DNA from: Paenibacillus sp. FSL K6-1096
GTDB taxonomy: Bacteria > Bacillota > Bacilli > Paenibacillales > Paenibacillaceae
NCBI RefSeq assembly: GCF_037977055.1
Contig: NZ_CP150274.1
Coordinates: 248,001 to 312,000, forward strand
Length of the DNA stretch: 64,000 bases
Direction: 5' to 3'
Shown here: in pieces, positions 53,007 through 61,518 of the stretch
Layout: each line of letters begins with the position of its first letter
Numbering within the stretch: the stretch's first letter is position 1
Translations under genes and position numbers: made by a program
The notes under the pieces: generated by a model
What the model was told of the DNA's origin: nothing
The model's database searches: none
What the model saw: the letters and a program-made list of their open reading frames with translations, nothing else

Positions 53007-54547
53007 ATGGCACAGGCACCCTCAGGGAATTGTTTCAACATGCACGAAGGCATGACCGGGGAATCACTTACGCGGCACGAAGCGGCGAGTCCGGCTCTAC
53101 AAGTTATGCGGAACTCGGAAACCGCATGGACCTGCTCGCTGAACGGCTGAAGCAGGAGCAGCTGCGACCGAATTTCATCGGGGCCGTCTGGATGGCTCCA
53201 ACGCCGGAGTGTCTGGCTGTCATCGGGGCCGTCATTTTGGCAGGAGGCATTCCGCTCCCCATCCACAGCTACATGCCGGGACAAGACATGCTTCGCCTCA
53301 TCCGCAAGTTTGAACCCGAAGCTGTGTTCGTCTCGGAAGAGAAGCTACCCATCCTTACGGAATGGAACATGCAAGGGGAAGAGCTGCCATTCTGCCTGTA
53401 TGCAGGCACCGCAAGCGGACCGGTTGCAGGAATCGGCGCCGCTCCGCGGCCGGTACGCCGGTACACGCCGCCAGAGGCCGCGCGTATGATATTCCTCTCC
53501 TCCGGTTCGACGGGAGAGCCGAAGGGGATCATGCTGAGCGACCACAACATGCTGTCCAATGTGAACGCGATCCTGGACTACACGACTCTGTGCGACGAGG
53601 ACACCGTCCTGCTCTCGAAGTCACTGGGGTATTGCTCGACTATTGTTGGGGAATGGTTCGCCGCCATGGCCTGCGGAGCCAATCTTGTTCTAAGCGGGGG
53701 CTTCGTGCATCCCTTCGAGATGATCCAGTGCGTCCGTACGAACAAGGTGACCTTCCTATGCACTGTGCCGTCTGCGATCCTGCCTCTAGTCCATTCCGCC
53801 AAATGGGCGGCGGAGGATCTGCTCACGCTCCGGCAGATGCTCATTGTCGGCGGCCCGATGCCTGACGTCATGCTGCTTCGTTTGGCTGACCGTCTGCCTC
53901 ACGTGCGGCTGACGCCCTCCTATGGACTGACCGAAGCATCTCCGCGCGTCTCGTATTTGCCCTACGCTCAGTTGAGGATGAAACCGCAATCCGCCGGGAT
54001 ACCCATTAACGGCGTCGAGCTGGCCATCGTTCAGGACGGAAGGGAGGCGGCAGCAGGGGAGAGTGGAGAGGTGGTCGTCCGAGGGCCGAATGTGATGATC
54101 GGCTATTATGACGATCCGGATCGCACCCGCGAGATCCTGGGCCCTCTCGGCCTGCATACGCGGGATACCGGGTATCTGGACGAGGATGGATATTTGCACT
54201 TGACCGGGCGAACCGATAACGCTCTCCTTGTCGGGGGACATACGGTGTACCCGGAAGCGGTCGAAAGCGTCCTATTAAGCTTGCCTGGGGTGGCGGACGC
54301 TGCTGTGTCGGCCGTCGAAGACCTTCAATGGGGACATCGTCTGATTGCCGTGGTCGTATCCGAAGCTTCCACAGAGCCTGTCAGCAGCCCGGAGCTGCAT
54401 GCCTGGTGCGTAAAGCGGTTATCCCCGGCCTTGCGCCCCAGGGAATTCCGCTTCGTTACGGCTCTCCCCAGAACAGCCAGCGGAAAGCTGGACCGCAAAG
54501 CCCTGAAATCTATGGTGAAGGAGGAAGAGCATGTCCACCCAGCATGA
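53003..54547 (+). CDS. AMP-dependent acyl ligase (FAAL/acyl-CoA synthetase-like)
   Basis: A 514-residue adenylating enzyme with FLSSGSTGEPKGIMLSDHN, a YGLTEASPRVSY motif, a TRDTGYLDEDGYLHLTGR hinge and the C-terminal catalytic Lys in PRTASGKLDRKAL. It starts within the exporter stop codon (ATGA) and overlaps the next carrier protein gene by 17 bases. It probably loads an acyl group onto carrier 3, or onto carrier 2; the acid is not predictable. Confidence 0.8.
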   Translation: MNGTGTLRELFQHARRHDRGITYAARSGESGSTSYAELGNRMDLLAERLKQEQLRPNFIGAVWMAPTPECLAVIGAVILAGGIPLPIHSYMPGQDMLRLIRKFEPEAVFVSEEKLPILTEWNMQGEELPFCLYAGTASGPVAGIGAAPRPVRRYTPPEAARMIFLSSGSTGEPKGIMLSDHNMLSNVNAILDYTTLCDEDTVLLSKSLGYCSTIVGEWFAAMACGANLVLSGGFVHPFEMIQCVRTNKVTFLCTVPSAILPLVHSAKWAAEDLLTLRQMLIVGGPMPDVMLLRLADRLPHVRLTPSYGLTEASPRVSYLPYAQLRMKPQSAGIPINGVELAIVQDGREAAAGESGEVVVRGPNVMIGYYDDPDRTREILGPLGLHTRDTGYLDEDGYLHLTGRTDNALLVGGHTVYPEAVESVLLSLPGVADAAVSAVEDLQWGHRLIAVVVSEASTEPVSSPELHAWCVKRLSPALRPREFRFVTALPRTASGKLDRKALKSMVKEEEHVHPA

Positions 54548-54788
54548 GGATCTATTCTTTAAGGTGAGAGAAACGATAGCCGCTGTGGCCAAGAGGCTAA
54601 CAAGCGAGGTCGAGCTGGACCATGCTTTGGTAGATGATCTGGGAATCGACTCCATTCAAATCCTGGAGCTTCTGTCGGCTCTGGAGGATACATTCGGCTT
54701 TGAGCTGGATGTGGACGATATTCGCCCGGAATCGTTCCGAAGCGTCCAGGCCGTATTGCATTTTGTAGAACGCAAGGTGGCTTCATGA
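54531..54788 (+). CDS. Acyl carrier protein 3
   Basis: An 85-residue carrier protein with phosphopantetheine Ser41 in LGIDSIQILELL. SD GGAGGAAGAG. It overlaps both neighbours (17 bases with the upstream ligase, ATGA with the downstream ligase), so it is translationally coupled to both adenylating enzymes. Confidence 0.85.
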   Translation: MSTQHEDLFFKVRETIAAVAKRLTSEVELDHALVDDLGIDSIQILELLSALEDTFGFELDVDDIRPESFRSVQAVLHFVERKVAS

Positions 54789-55927
54789 AAGTGTTCACCC
54801 CGGGCCATTTGCAAGAGCTGGCCGGCGAATTGCGCCGGACGTACCCGTTTTATAACCCTTATACGGACGTTGATTTCCATCAGCTGCCGATTACAGACAA
54901 ACACTTGATCGCAGGCAACCGCGCCCTTTTCGAACATCCCGAGGCAAGGCGGGTGATCGAATCGTTCACCTCGGGAACGACCGGAGTCCCGTTCCGCTGC
55001 GTGAAAACCCCGGAGGAGAAATGGAAGCTCTCGCTGACCCTGTATAAGCATAGAAAAAAGTGGGGGCTGCCGTCCAGACATCGGATGCTGCTGCTGAGCA
55101 ACCGTCTGCTGGCGGAGCCCAGGTCCCTTAGACATTATGCAGAGCTGATGATCAGGGAGGATCCTCATTTTATCCAGGGGAGAGCTTCCGCTCTCTGCGC
55201 GTTGGCCGAATATATGCGTGACGGGGGATATTCGTTGCCGTCTTCCCTCTTGTTTACCCAGAACTGGGGCGAAACGCTGCATGGCTCCCAGAAAGAAGTG
55301 ATCGAGGAGGTATTCCGCGTTCCATGTGTAGACTATTACGGTCTGGAAGAGTTCTGGTGTATCGCGTTCGCAGGCCAGAGCGGCCGACTCGAAGTCGATG
55401 AGTCAGCCGTATATGTGGAAATTATCGACCCGGCCTCCGGACTCCATATAGAGGAGGGGGAATTCGGCGAAGTGCTGGTCACCTCGCTGATCATGAGGAG
55501 TCTGCCTTATGTCCGTTACCGGACAGGGGATATCGGAAGTATGCGCAGGGACCCTGAAACCGGCCGTCTCCTTCTTCAATTGCTTCCCGTTCGAACCTCC
55601 CAGATCCGGGTGCCTGGAGCGCAGGTGCATTCCGCCGTTTTCCGGTATTTGGACAAGTTTTTTTGGGAGCTTGCTGCAGCCAGAGGCGTCCGCCAATTTC
55701 AGATCGTGCAGAATACGTACACCTCTTTTTCCGTCCGGCTGGCGACTGAAGCCTCGCCAAGCGAGTTCGGGGACGTGCAGACCAAGCTATCCGCTTTTCT
55801 TCACCAGGCGGCGGGCAAGCCGGTGACATTGTCCATAGAAACCGTCTCAAGGCTCGAAGCCGATCCTGTCAGCGGCAAAATACCGTCCTTTGTTTGCCTT
55901 ATTTCCTCAAATGAAGAAGGAGAATGA
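54785..55927 (+). CDS. PaaK-like adenylate-forming enzyme
   Basis: A 380-residue enzyme of the phenylacetate-CoA ligase/CapK group: SFTSGTTGVPF (phosphate loop), VDYYGLEEFW, and RYRTGDIGSM (adenosine/ribose Asp). The C-terminal domain is short and the usual catalytic-lysine motif is not obvious (VSGKIPSFV at the end may serve). It is the third adenylating enzyme of the cluster. It may activate an aromatic or amino acid for carrier 2 or 3, or condense an activated acid directly with an amine. Confidence 0.72.
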   Translation: MKVFTPGHLQELAGELRRTYPFYNPYTDVDFHQLPITDKHLIAGNRALFEHPEARRVIESFTSGTTGVPFRCVKTPEEKWKLSLTLYKHRKKWGLPSRHRMLLLSNRLLAEPRSLRHYAELMIREDPHFIQGRASALCALAEYMRDGGYSLPSSLLFTQNWGETLHGSQKEVIEEVFRVPCVDYYGLEEFWCIAFAGQSGRLEVDESAVYVEIIDPASGLHIEEGEFGEVLVTSLIMRSLPYVRYRTGDIGSMRRDPETGRLLLQLLPVRTSQIRVPGAQVHSAVFRYLDKFFWELAAARGVRQFQIVQNTYTSFSVRLATEASPSEFGDVQTKLSAFLHQAAGKPVTLSIETVSRLEADPVSGKIPSFVCLISSNEEGE

Positions 55928-55931
55928 AGAT

Positions 55932-56924
55932 ATGACGTCTCATACGGATACGCCGGATGCCAAGCCGGAAATGATGAAGCTGGCGGCGATGGAATGTGCA
56001 GCTTCCTGCATCTTGACCCACTTATACCGGTCCGGGGCCAACCCTGATCTGTTTCTGCTGGATTACTGGAATGTCAACTATGTCTCGCGCATTATTACGG
56101 CGAGCCAGCATGTGCGATTGAACAAAAGCTTGCCCTTTCTGTACGGCATCCATCTGGTTTACAAGGGATGTGGACCTGAGGCGCTAAAGCAGTCTGTTCA
56201 GTCAGGGAACCGTGCGGTAGTGAAATGCCGCCCATCCGATCTGGATTTTTTCCCACCCCAAATGCTGATCATGGCGGAGAGCGGATTCGAGCATTATATC
56301 CTCGCAGACAGCTTCGATGAAGCGCGTAACGCCTTCAGAGTATTCGATCCCATTGTCGATTTCAACGGATTCCTGACCGGAGAAGAGCTTATGCGGGCAT
56401 CGGCGGAGCCGGAAGAGGAGGAAATCATTTTCTATGAGCTTCAGCCGGATCAAGAAGGGAAGGGGTTCGAAGCTCCCGGCAAGCGTGATATCTTCGCCTA
56501 TGCAGCCAAGCGAAACTACGAAATGTATGTCCGTTCTCAATACAGTTCGGGTACCGCCGCATTGGACAGCTTTGCCCGGGATTTACAGGAATCTCTAGCT
56601 TTAAGCCCGGAACAAACCTCGAACTGGTTGAACCAGAACTCGATCGCCATTGCTTCCTTAACCAAGCTCCGATCTTCCATATGGAACAGCTTTGCCCAGC
56701 TGGGTGTGATGGACAAGGGGCAGGTGCTGGAAGGGACGAACCGGATCAGCGGGATCGTGAAGTTATGGACGACACTGAATTTCCTGCTTGTGAAATACCG
56801 CAAGCACATCGGGGACGAAGCGCTGCTGCGCTCGGCTCTTGCCAGGCTGCGGGAAATTCGGGATACGGAGCTTCAATTCCTGGCCTGGATGAATGGAATA
56901 GGCGGTGATCTGACTGCGGTATAA
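55932..56924 (+). CDS. BtrH/AsbE-like acyltransferase candidate
   Basis: A 330-residue protein with a C39-peptidase-like N-terminal half: candidate nucleophile C22 (or C26) in MECAASCILTHLY, H121 in GFEHYILADSFD and D139 in FRVFDPIVDF. This arrangement is that of BtrH, which moves acyl groups from the butirosin carrier protein to an amine. The C-terminal half is helical. ATG 55932 follows AAGGAGAATG; the ATG at 55890 lies inside the preceding gene. It overlaps the asbF-like gene by 11 bases. Confidence 0.6.
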   Translation: MTSHTDTPDAKPEMMKLAAMECAASCILTHLYRSGANPDLFLLDYWNVNYVSRIITASQHVRLNKSLPFLYGIHLVYKGCGPEALKQSVQSGNRAVVKCRPSDLDFFPPQMLIMAESGFEHYILADSFDEARNAFRVFDPIVDFNGFLTGEELMRASAEPEEEEIIFYELQPDQEGKGFEAPGKRDIFAYAAKRNYEMYVRSQYSSGTAALDSFARDLQESLALSPEQTSNWLNQNSIAIASLTKLRSSIWNSFAQLGVMDKGQVLEGTNRISGIVKLWTTLNFLLVKYRKHIGDEALLRSALARLREIRDTELQFLAWMNGIGGDLTAV

Positions 56925-57783
56925 TCTATGCACGATTTCTTTTCGGCACGAGCTGGTATCCTTCCGGGAGCTGCTTCGTTATGCTCATGATACGGGCTTC
57001 AACGGTATAGAACTGTGGGGCGTGCATGCCAAGGCTTTGCTGCGCCAACGGGGAACGGAGCTGGGCGGTATGCTGGACGAAATGTTCAGCTACGGGCTCA
57101 AGATCAACATGCTGAGCGATTATATCCCTCTCATGGGGAATATCCCAATGGACGTTCTGCTTAAGGAGTGGCAGGAAACCGTACAGGCGGCCAAAGCGTT
57201 CCACACCAATAAGCTGAGGATTTTCGCCGGCAACCGGAGCAGTCAATCTCTTGATGAGAAGGACTGGGAGCTCTGCAGCGAACGTCTAAATATCCTTTGC
57301 GCCATAGCAGAGAGGGAAGGGGTCTATACAGTGGTTGAGACTCATCCGGGAACCGCTGCCGACGGCTTAGATTCCACACTTCAACTGCTCCGGCAAACCG
57401 GCCACCCTGCCTTGAAGCTGAATTTGGACTTTCTGCACATTTGGGAATCGGGTGCTGATCCCCTTGCCGCCTACGAACGCTTGAAGCCATGGATGGTCAA
57501 TATCCATCTGAAGAATGTGGAATCCCGGCAATGGCTCGAAGTATTCTCTCCTGACAATATCTATTCTCCGAGCGGCAGCCGCAGAGGTATCGTACCCTTG
57601 GCCGATGGAGAAATGGACTGCCAAGCCATAATAAAGCGCCTTATCCTGGACCCTACCCAAGTCCCGGTATCTCTGGAATGGTTCGGAGCCAACCCCTTTC
57701 AAATCTTAAAGTCGGAGCTAGACTGGCTTAAAGGGCTGGAGTCCGATCGCAAGCTGGAGAAAGTGGAGGTGACGGGAACATGA
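56914..57783 (+). CDS. asbF: 3-Dehydroshikimate dehydratase (AsbF), CTG start
   Basis: A 289-residue TIM barrel that makes 3,4-dihydroxybenzoate from 3-dehydroshikimate. The LDFLHIWESGADP stretch and the N-terminal LCTISFRH motif match petrobactin AsbF as I remember it. Starting at CTG 56914, the metal ligands fall at E142, D172 and H198, with R102, H144, H175 and K200 also at the AsbF numbers, and the last Glu at 255. The first ordinary start, GTG 57022, would delete beta-strand 1. A TGA at 56911 blocks any earlier start. GGTGATC (56904-56910) matches the 3' part of the full SD. It overlaps its neighbours on both sides. Confidence 0.88.
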   Translation: MRYNLCTISFRHELVSFRELLRYAHDTGFNGIELWGVHAKALLRQRGTELGGMLDEMFSYGLKINMLSDYIPLMGNIPMDVLLKEWQETVQAAKAFHTNKLRIFAGNRSSQSLDEKDWELCSERLNILCAIAEREGVYTVVETHPGTAADGLDSTLQLLRQTGHPALKLNLDFLHIWESGADPLAAYERLKPWMVNIHLKNVESRQWLEVFSPDNIYSPSGSRRGIVPLADGEMDCQAIIKRLILDPTQVPVSLEWFGANPFQILKSELDWLKGLESDRKLEKVEVTGT

Positions 57784-59066
57784 ATAACGCACCTTATGTG
57801 GAGCATCTGACCGGAACGCGTGCACCGAAGCTCTGGTACTCCAATATTAATTGGGAACAAGGAAAAGCCGCTCAAGAGCTTCGCTTACCCCATATTAACA
57901 ATGCGTCCGGAGATCGGCTCGTCTCGCAAATGGATCTCTACCAAATTTATTTGGCTGACCGGGATGATCTTGTTCTCCTGAAAGAGGCTCCAGATCCTGA
58001 ATTCCTAGCTTATTTGGAAGAAGAGAAGATAGCCATACCCTCCATCGCGATTGGCGCACGGTCTGAATATACGGGTGAGTTTCGCAACCGGATTGCTGTT
58101 CCTTATTTGATGGACGAGCAAGAGGAGCAGTTTCTCAAGGAAAACGGAGGGAGATGGATCGGCCCGCCAGCCCGATTGTCCGTGGAACTGAACAGCAAGA
58201 TCGCAACGCGTAAATTATGCGAAGAAATCGGCTTTCCAGTCAGCGACGGCAGGATATGCGAGGGGCTTGACGCGATCCGCCGTACTTGCGCCGAGTTGGA
58301 GAGACGGCATCCTGGAGCCCGGCTGGTTGTAAAAACCGCATACGGTTCTTCCGGTAAAGCGCTGTTCCATATCCATCGGGGCTCCGATTTGGAGATGCTG
58401 CTTGGATATTTAGAGAGGCAGATCTCCCGGGGTGGCGGGCAACCGGTTGTGACGGTGGAACGCTGGCATCCGGTCGAGCGCCATCTGACGGCACAGCTCT
58501 GGCTGGGGGGAACCAATTGCGAGATCCTGGCTATGACCGAGCAGAGGATTACGGATGCAGGAGTTTACAGGGGGAGCCTTCTGCACCCGGACCTGCCTGA
58601 ATCCTTGACCGTGGCTTATACCGGACAGCTGCAACAGCTGGGTAAATCTTTACATTCCCGGGGCTACGAGGGTTTCATCGGGGTAGACTCCATACTGGAT
58701 GAAGACGGAACTTTAATACCGGTTATAGAGATCAACGCCCGTCTTACCATGGTCACGTATTTGCTAAAGATCCGCAAGCACTTGCTCGAACGCGGGTTTC
58801 CTAGAATGGAGACTCAATCCTATGATTTCAAGCTCCACCCTGGAGCCACATTTGCAGAATTTGCCGAAAAGGTGACATCGATAAGGATCTCTGCAGAACA
58901 AGGCGGGGCATTCGTGTATGGTTTCCACCGTGATGGGGAATCGGCAGACCGTATCCGGCCTTGCAGGATCTCGACTCTGAGCTGGGGTGTGGACGATGAA
59001 GCTGAGAAGCTTGCCCGTCAAGGGCTGGAGGAAGCAATCATGGAATGGAGGGGAGCTGTCGTATGA
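57780..59066 (+). CDS. ATP-grasp ligase (pre-ATP-grasp/BtrJ-like)
   Basis: A 428-residue ATP-grasp enzyme. The N-terminal pre-ATP-grasp part has LWYSNINWEQGK. The ATP-binding core has LVVKTAYGSSGKALFHI (Lys and Gly-rich loop), VTVERWHPVERHL and metal ligands in GFIGVDSILDEDG and VIEINARLTM. BtrJ of butirosin synthesis is of this type and ligates glutamate to a carrier protein. Here it may load an amino acid on one of the three carriers or make a peptide bond. It overlaps both neighbours as ATGA. Confidence 0.72.
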   Translation: MNNAPYVEHLTGTRAPKLWYSNINWEQGKAAQELRLPHINNASGDRLVSQMDLYQIYLADRDDLVLLKEAPDPEFLAYLEEEKIAIPSIAIGARSEYTGEFRNRIAVPYLMDEQEEQFLKENGGRWIGPPARLSVELNSKIATRKLCEEIGFPVSDGRICEGLDAIRRTCAELERRHPGARLVVKTAYGSSGKALFHIHRGSDLEMLLGYLERQISRGGGQPVVTVERWHPVERHLTAQLWLGGTNCEILAMTEQRITDAGVYRGSLLHPDLPESLTVAYTGQLQQLGKSLHSRGYEGFIGVDSILDEDGTLIPVIEINARLTMVTYLLKIRKHLLERGFPRMETQSYDFKLHPGATFAEFAEKVTSIRISAEQGGAFVYGFHRDGESADRIRPCRISTLSWGVDDEAEKLARQGLEEAIMEWRGAVV

Positions 59067-60334
59067 CTATGGTTTCACAACAACTGTCTAATCAGCAGGA
59101 AGTGGGCCAACCCTTTTGGCTGGAAGCAGCCCAGCCGTTTGGATCACCCGTTTATGTATATGACGAGGGCAAGCTGGCCTCCGATTATTTTTCGCTGCGG
59201 GACGCTTTACCCAAGGATGTGACGCTATATTATTCCATGAAGGTCAACCCCAATCCGGAGATATGCCGTCTCATCAACGGCTGGGGTTCGCCGGTCGAAG
59301 TCGCATCGGTGGGGGAATATGAGATGGCCCGCTCTAACGGGGTACATCCGAACAGCATCGTGTTTACCGGACCGGGCAAAAGCGCGGACGAGATTCATCA
59401 TGTGCTTCGTCATGGGATCTACGCGATTAATGCGGAGTCCATCCCGGAGCTATTCGTCATTCACGATGAAGCTGTTGCGCTTGGTATGACCGCTCCCGTT
59501 ATGTTAAGGGTCAATTTATCTACTGGAGCCAAAGGCTCGCGTATGTCATCGGTCGGACTTGCCTCCCAGTTTGGGATCGACGACAGTGAAATTAATGAAG
59601 CGGTGCAAACGGCCATTACCCTTGAAGGGCTAGAGCTGATCGGATTGCATACGTACCAGGGCACGCAAAATTTTCACCTCGACTTTTACCGGGAGAGCGT
59701 TCCGATGATGTTCGGTCTCACCCGGCAGGTGCGGAACCAATTCGGCCTGCAGCTTCGATGCTTAGGGCTCGGCGGCGGTTTCGGCGTTCCCATGTTTCAA
59801 GGCGATGAGCCGTTTCCTGTCGAAGCCTTCGGGGAGTACCTTGCCGGGGAGTTAGAGCGCAACCGGGATCTGGAACTCAAAATGGTATTCGTAGAATCAG
59901 GGCGGCGGATTGCCGCAACGATGGGGATTTATGCGGTCAGAGTGCTGTACACCAAGCTCTCCAGAGGCAAAGCCTTCGCCATTGTCGATGGGGGAACCCA
60001 CCATAGGGCTTTCTCCAGCCTGATGGGACGAAGCTTCAAGCAGCCTCTGCCTCTTCAGCTTTGGAAGGCGGGGGAGCGCAGGCTATACGAATCCGGTGAA
60101 GGAGAAGGCCGAATCTCCTACAATGTTTGCGGTAAATTGTGCACTCCCGCAGATGTGCTGCAAGGCAGCGTCATGCTTCCCCCTCTAGAGCCGGGGGATT
60201 GGATCGCGTTTCCCCATATGGGAGCATATGGCTTAACCTGCGGCAATGTTCATTTTCTGTCTCATGCTCTTCCGAAAGAAGTTATTCTTCGCCCTGACGG
60301 TACGTTAAATGATGTGAGCTGGCTATCCACCTAA
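59063..60334 (+). CDS. PLP-dependent decarboxylase, LysA/BtrK-like
   Basis: A 423-residue fold-type III enzyme. PLP Lys60 is in YYSMKVNPNPE, with HTYQGTQN and LGLGGGFGVP around the cofactor phosphate. The distal active-site Cys/Asp motif is YNVCGKLCTPADVL, and YGLTCGN follows near the end. ATG 59063 follows GGAGGGG and overlaps the ATP-grasp stop as ATGA. LysA-like enzymes decarboxylate diaminopimelate; BtrK decarboxylates carrier-bound glutamate to the 4-aminobutyryl form. Its position after a BtrJ-like gene favours the second reading, but a free diamine-forming decarboxylase is possible. Confidence 0.75.
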   Translation: MTMVSQQLSNQQEVGQPFWLEAAQPFGSPVYVYDEGKLASDYFSLRDALPKDVTLYYSMKVNPNPEICRLINGWGSPVEVASVGEYEMARSNGVHPNSIVFTGPGKSADEIHHVLRHGIYAINAESIPELFVIHDEAVALGMTAPVMLRVNLSTGAKGSRMSSVGLASQFGIDDSEINEAVQTAITLEGLELIGLHTYQGTQNFHLDFYRESVPMMFGLTRQVRNQFGLQLRCLGLGGGFGVPMFQGDEPFPVEAFGEYLAGELERNRDLELKMVFVESGRRIAATMGIYAVRVLYTKLSRGKAFAIVDGGTHHRAFSSLMGRSFKQPLPLQLWKAGERRLYESGEGEGRISYNVCGKLCTPADVLQGSVMLPPLEPGDWIAFPHMGAYGLTCGNVHFLSHALPKEVILRPDGTLNDVSWLST

Positions 60335-60364
60335 TCAGTGAGTTCATCATAGGGAGTTGACCAT

Positions 60365-61420
60365 ATGACACCTGCCCATCGGATTTTGCCTTATAATGAC
60401 ATTTGGCTTGATTGTGTCAATAATAACTTGATGTCGATTCTCATTAGTCATCATTCATCGTTCGAGAAGCTGCCTCTGACTTTTAAAACGCAGTACTGGA
60501 AAAAACTCATCAACCAGACCTTCCCCGAAGACAATTTTGAAAGCTTGCTTCATCAAGGATTAATGCTGCCGAAAGTTCAATATGACACGGAACAGCTCTA
60601 TCATTATCTTCGCTTTGAGGATCAGCTTATTGAGCAATCGGATATACCTTTCCTGGATGAGATGATTCAAGGCGCTTTAGACAAGCAGAAATATGTCTTT
60701 CTCGATGTGGACCGCTTTTTTTATTCCAGTGGAAGAGAATCCGGTAAAATCCATTTTATCCATCCGACATTTATTCATGGAAAATGTGCGAGTGGGGAGG
60801 CATACACAGTAATTGAAGATTGCCTATCTCCAGGGCGAATGCACGATTATCAAACTCCACTTGAAGTCATTATGGAATCTACCCAAAATCTAATTCAAAG
60901 CGGCAAAAAAGTCAGATTCATAATGGTTTCTGTGCATGAAGGATCGATCAGGAATTTTAACCATGAATTTTCAGTACAGGACTCGTTTATCTCAGAACTC
61001 AGAAGCAATCTATTGGATGATAAGGTCGTTTTTCTTGAACAATATGGTCTTCATTACCAGTTGGGACTACAAGCGTTGACCGATTATGTAGAGGAATTCG
61101 AAGAACTTGTAGGTAATTTGAACGAGACTAGCATATTTGCCTTGAGAAGCAGTTCTTTTGCACAGAATCATAAGAAGAATCACAGGCTTTTTAAGTTACT
61201 GGAAGATCAATCGTCCCATACAAATCTCTATAAGAAGTTAGCAGAACAGAGCGTGGAGCTAAGTCATTTATGGGAAATTTATAGAACGACAGTTATTAAA
61301 ATGATCGCATCAAATAATCGCGTTCATGATCAAGCGTTCGTAAAACTCGAAGAGATTGTGAAGAAAGAATATAACATGGTCCAGACGATGAAAATGGCAG
61401 CTGAGGTTAGTAACTCTTAG
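60365..61420 (+). CDS. BtrH-like acyltransferase candidate, AT-rich
   Basis: A 351-residue protein. The N-terminal region (DIWLDCVNNNLMSIL, C17) and later YVFLDVDRFF, FIHPTFIHG and YTVIEDCL give a possible Cys-His-Asp arrangement like BtrH-type transferases. The C-terminal 130 residues are helical and charged. It starts 30 bases after the decarboxylase with GGGAGTTG as SD and is the last gene of the cluster. Its codon use is visibly AT-richer than that of all preceding cluster genes, suggesting a later addition. Family assignment is tentative. Confidence 0.5.
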   Translation: MTPAHRILPYNDIWLDCVNNNLMSILISHHSSFEKLPLTFKTQYWKKLINQTFPEDNFESLLHQGLMLPKVQYDTEQLYHYLRFEDQLIEQSDIPFLDEMIQGALDKQKYVFLDVDRFFYSSGRESGKIHFIHPTFIHGKCASGEAYTVIEDCLSPGRMHDYQTPLEVIMESTQNLIQSGKKVRFIMVSVHEGSIRNFNHEFSVQDSFISELRSNLLDDKVVFLEQYGLHYQLGLQALTDYVEEFEELVGNLNETSIFALRSSSFAQNHKKNHRLFKLLEDQSSHTNLYKKLAEQSVELSHLWEIYRTTVIKMIASNNRVHDQAFVKLEEIVKKEYNMVQTMKMAAEVSNS

Positions 61421-61494
61421 CAAAATAACCCCACAAAGTGGAGCTTTAGCGTAGGTGATGACTCAGATACTTTGTGGGGCCCCCAAAACAAAAG

Positions 61495-61517
61495 GCCGCC
61501 AATGGGCGGCTTTTTTT
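61495..61517. terminator. Terminator at the end of the biosynthetic cluster
   Basis: Stem GCCGCC (61495-61500) with GGCGGC (61505-61510) and seven T. On the minus strand the same hairpin is followed by CTTTTGTTTT, so it also served the LacI relic. An additional perfect 11-bp stem CCCCACAAAGT (61429-61439) / ACTTTGTGGGG (61469-61479) without a T tract lies just before it. Confidence 0.85.
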
Positions 61518-61518
61518 C

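Noticed and set aside
53362..53865. 167-codon plus-strand frame inside the ligase gene at 53003
   Set aside because: The ligase frame contains all adenylation motifs across this stretch; the alternative frame is arginine/histidine-rich and motif-free.
56928..56990. ATG 56928 as start of the AsbF gene
   Set aside because: This ATG is in another frame that stops after about 20 codons. The AsbF-like residues LCTISFRH are read in the frame of CTG 56914.
61429..61479. Perfect 11-bp inverted repeat after the last cluster gene as a mobile-element end or terminator
   Set aside because: There is no T tract on the plus strand, no target-site duplication and no transposase. It may be a decayed terminator, but only the hairpin at 61495 is convincing.
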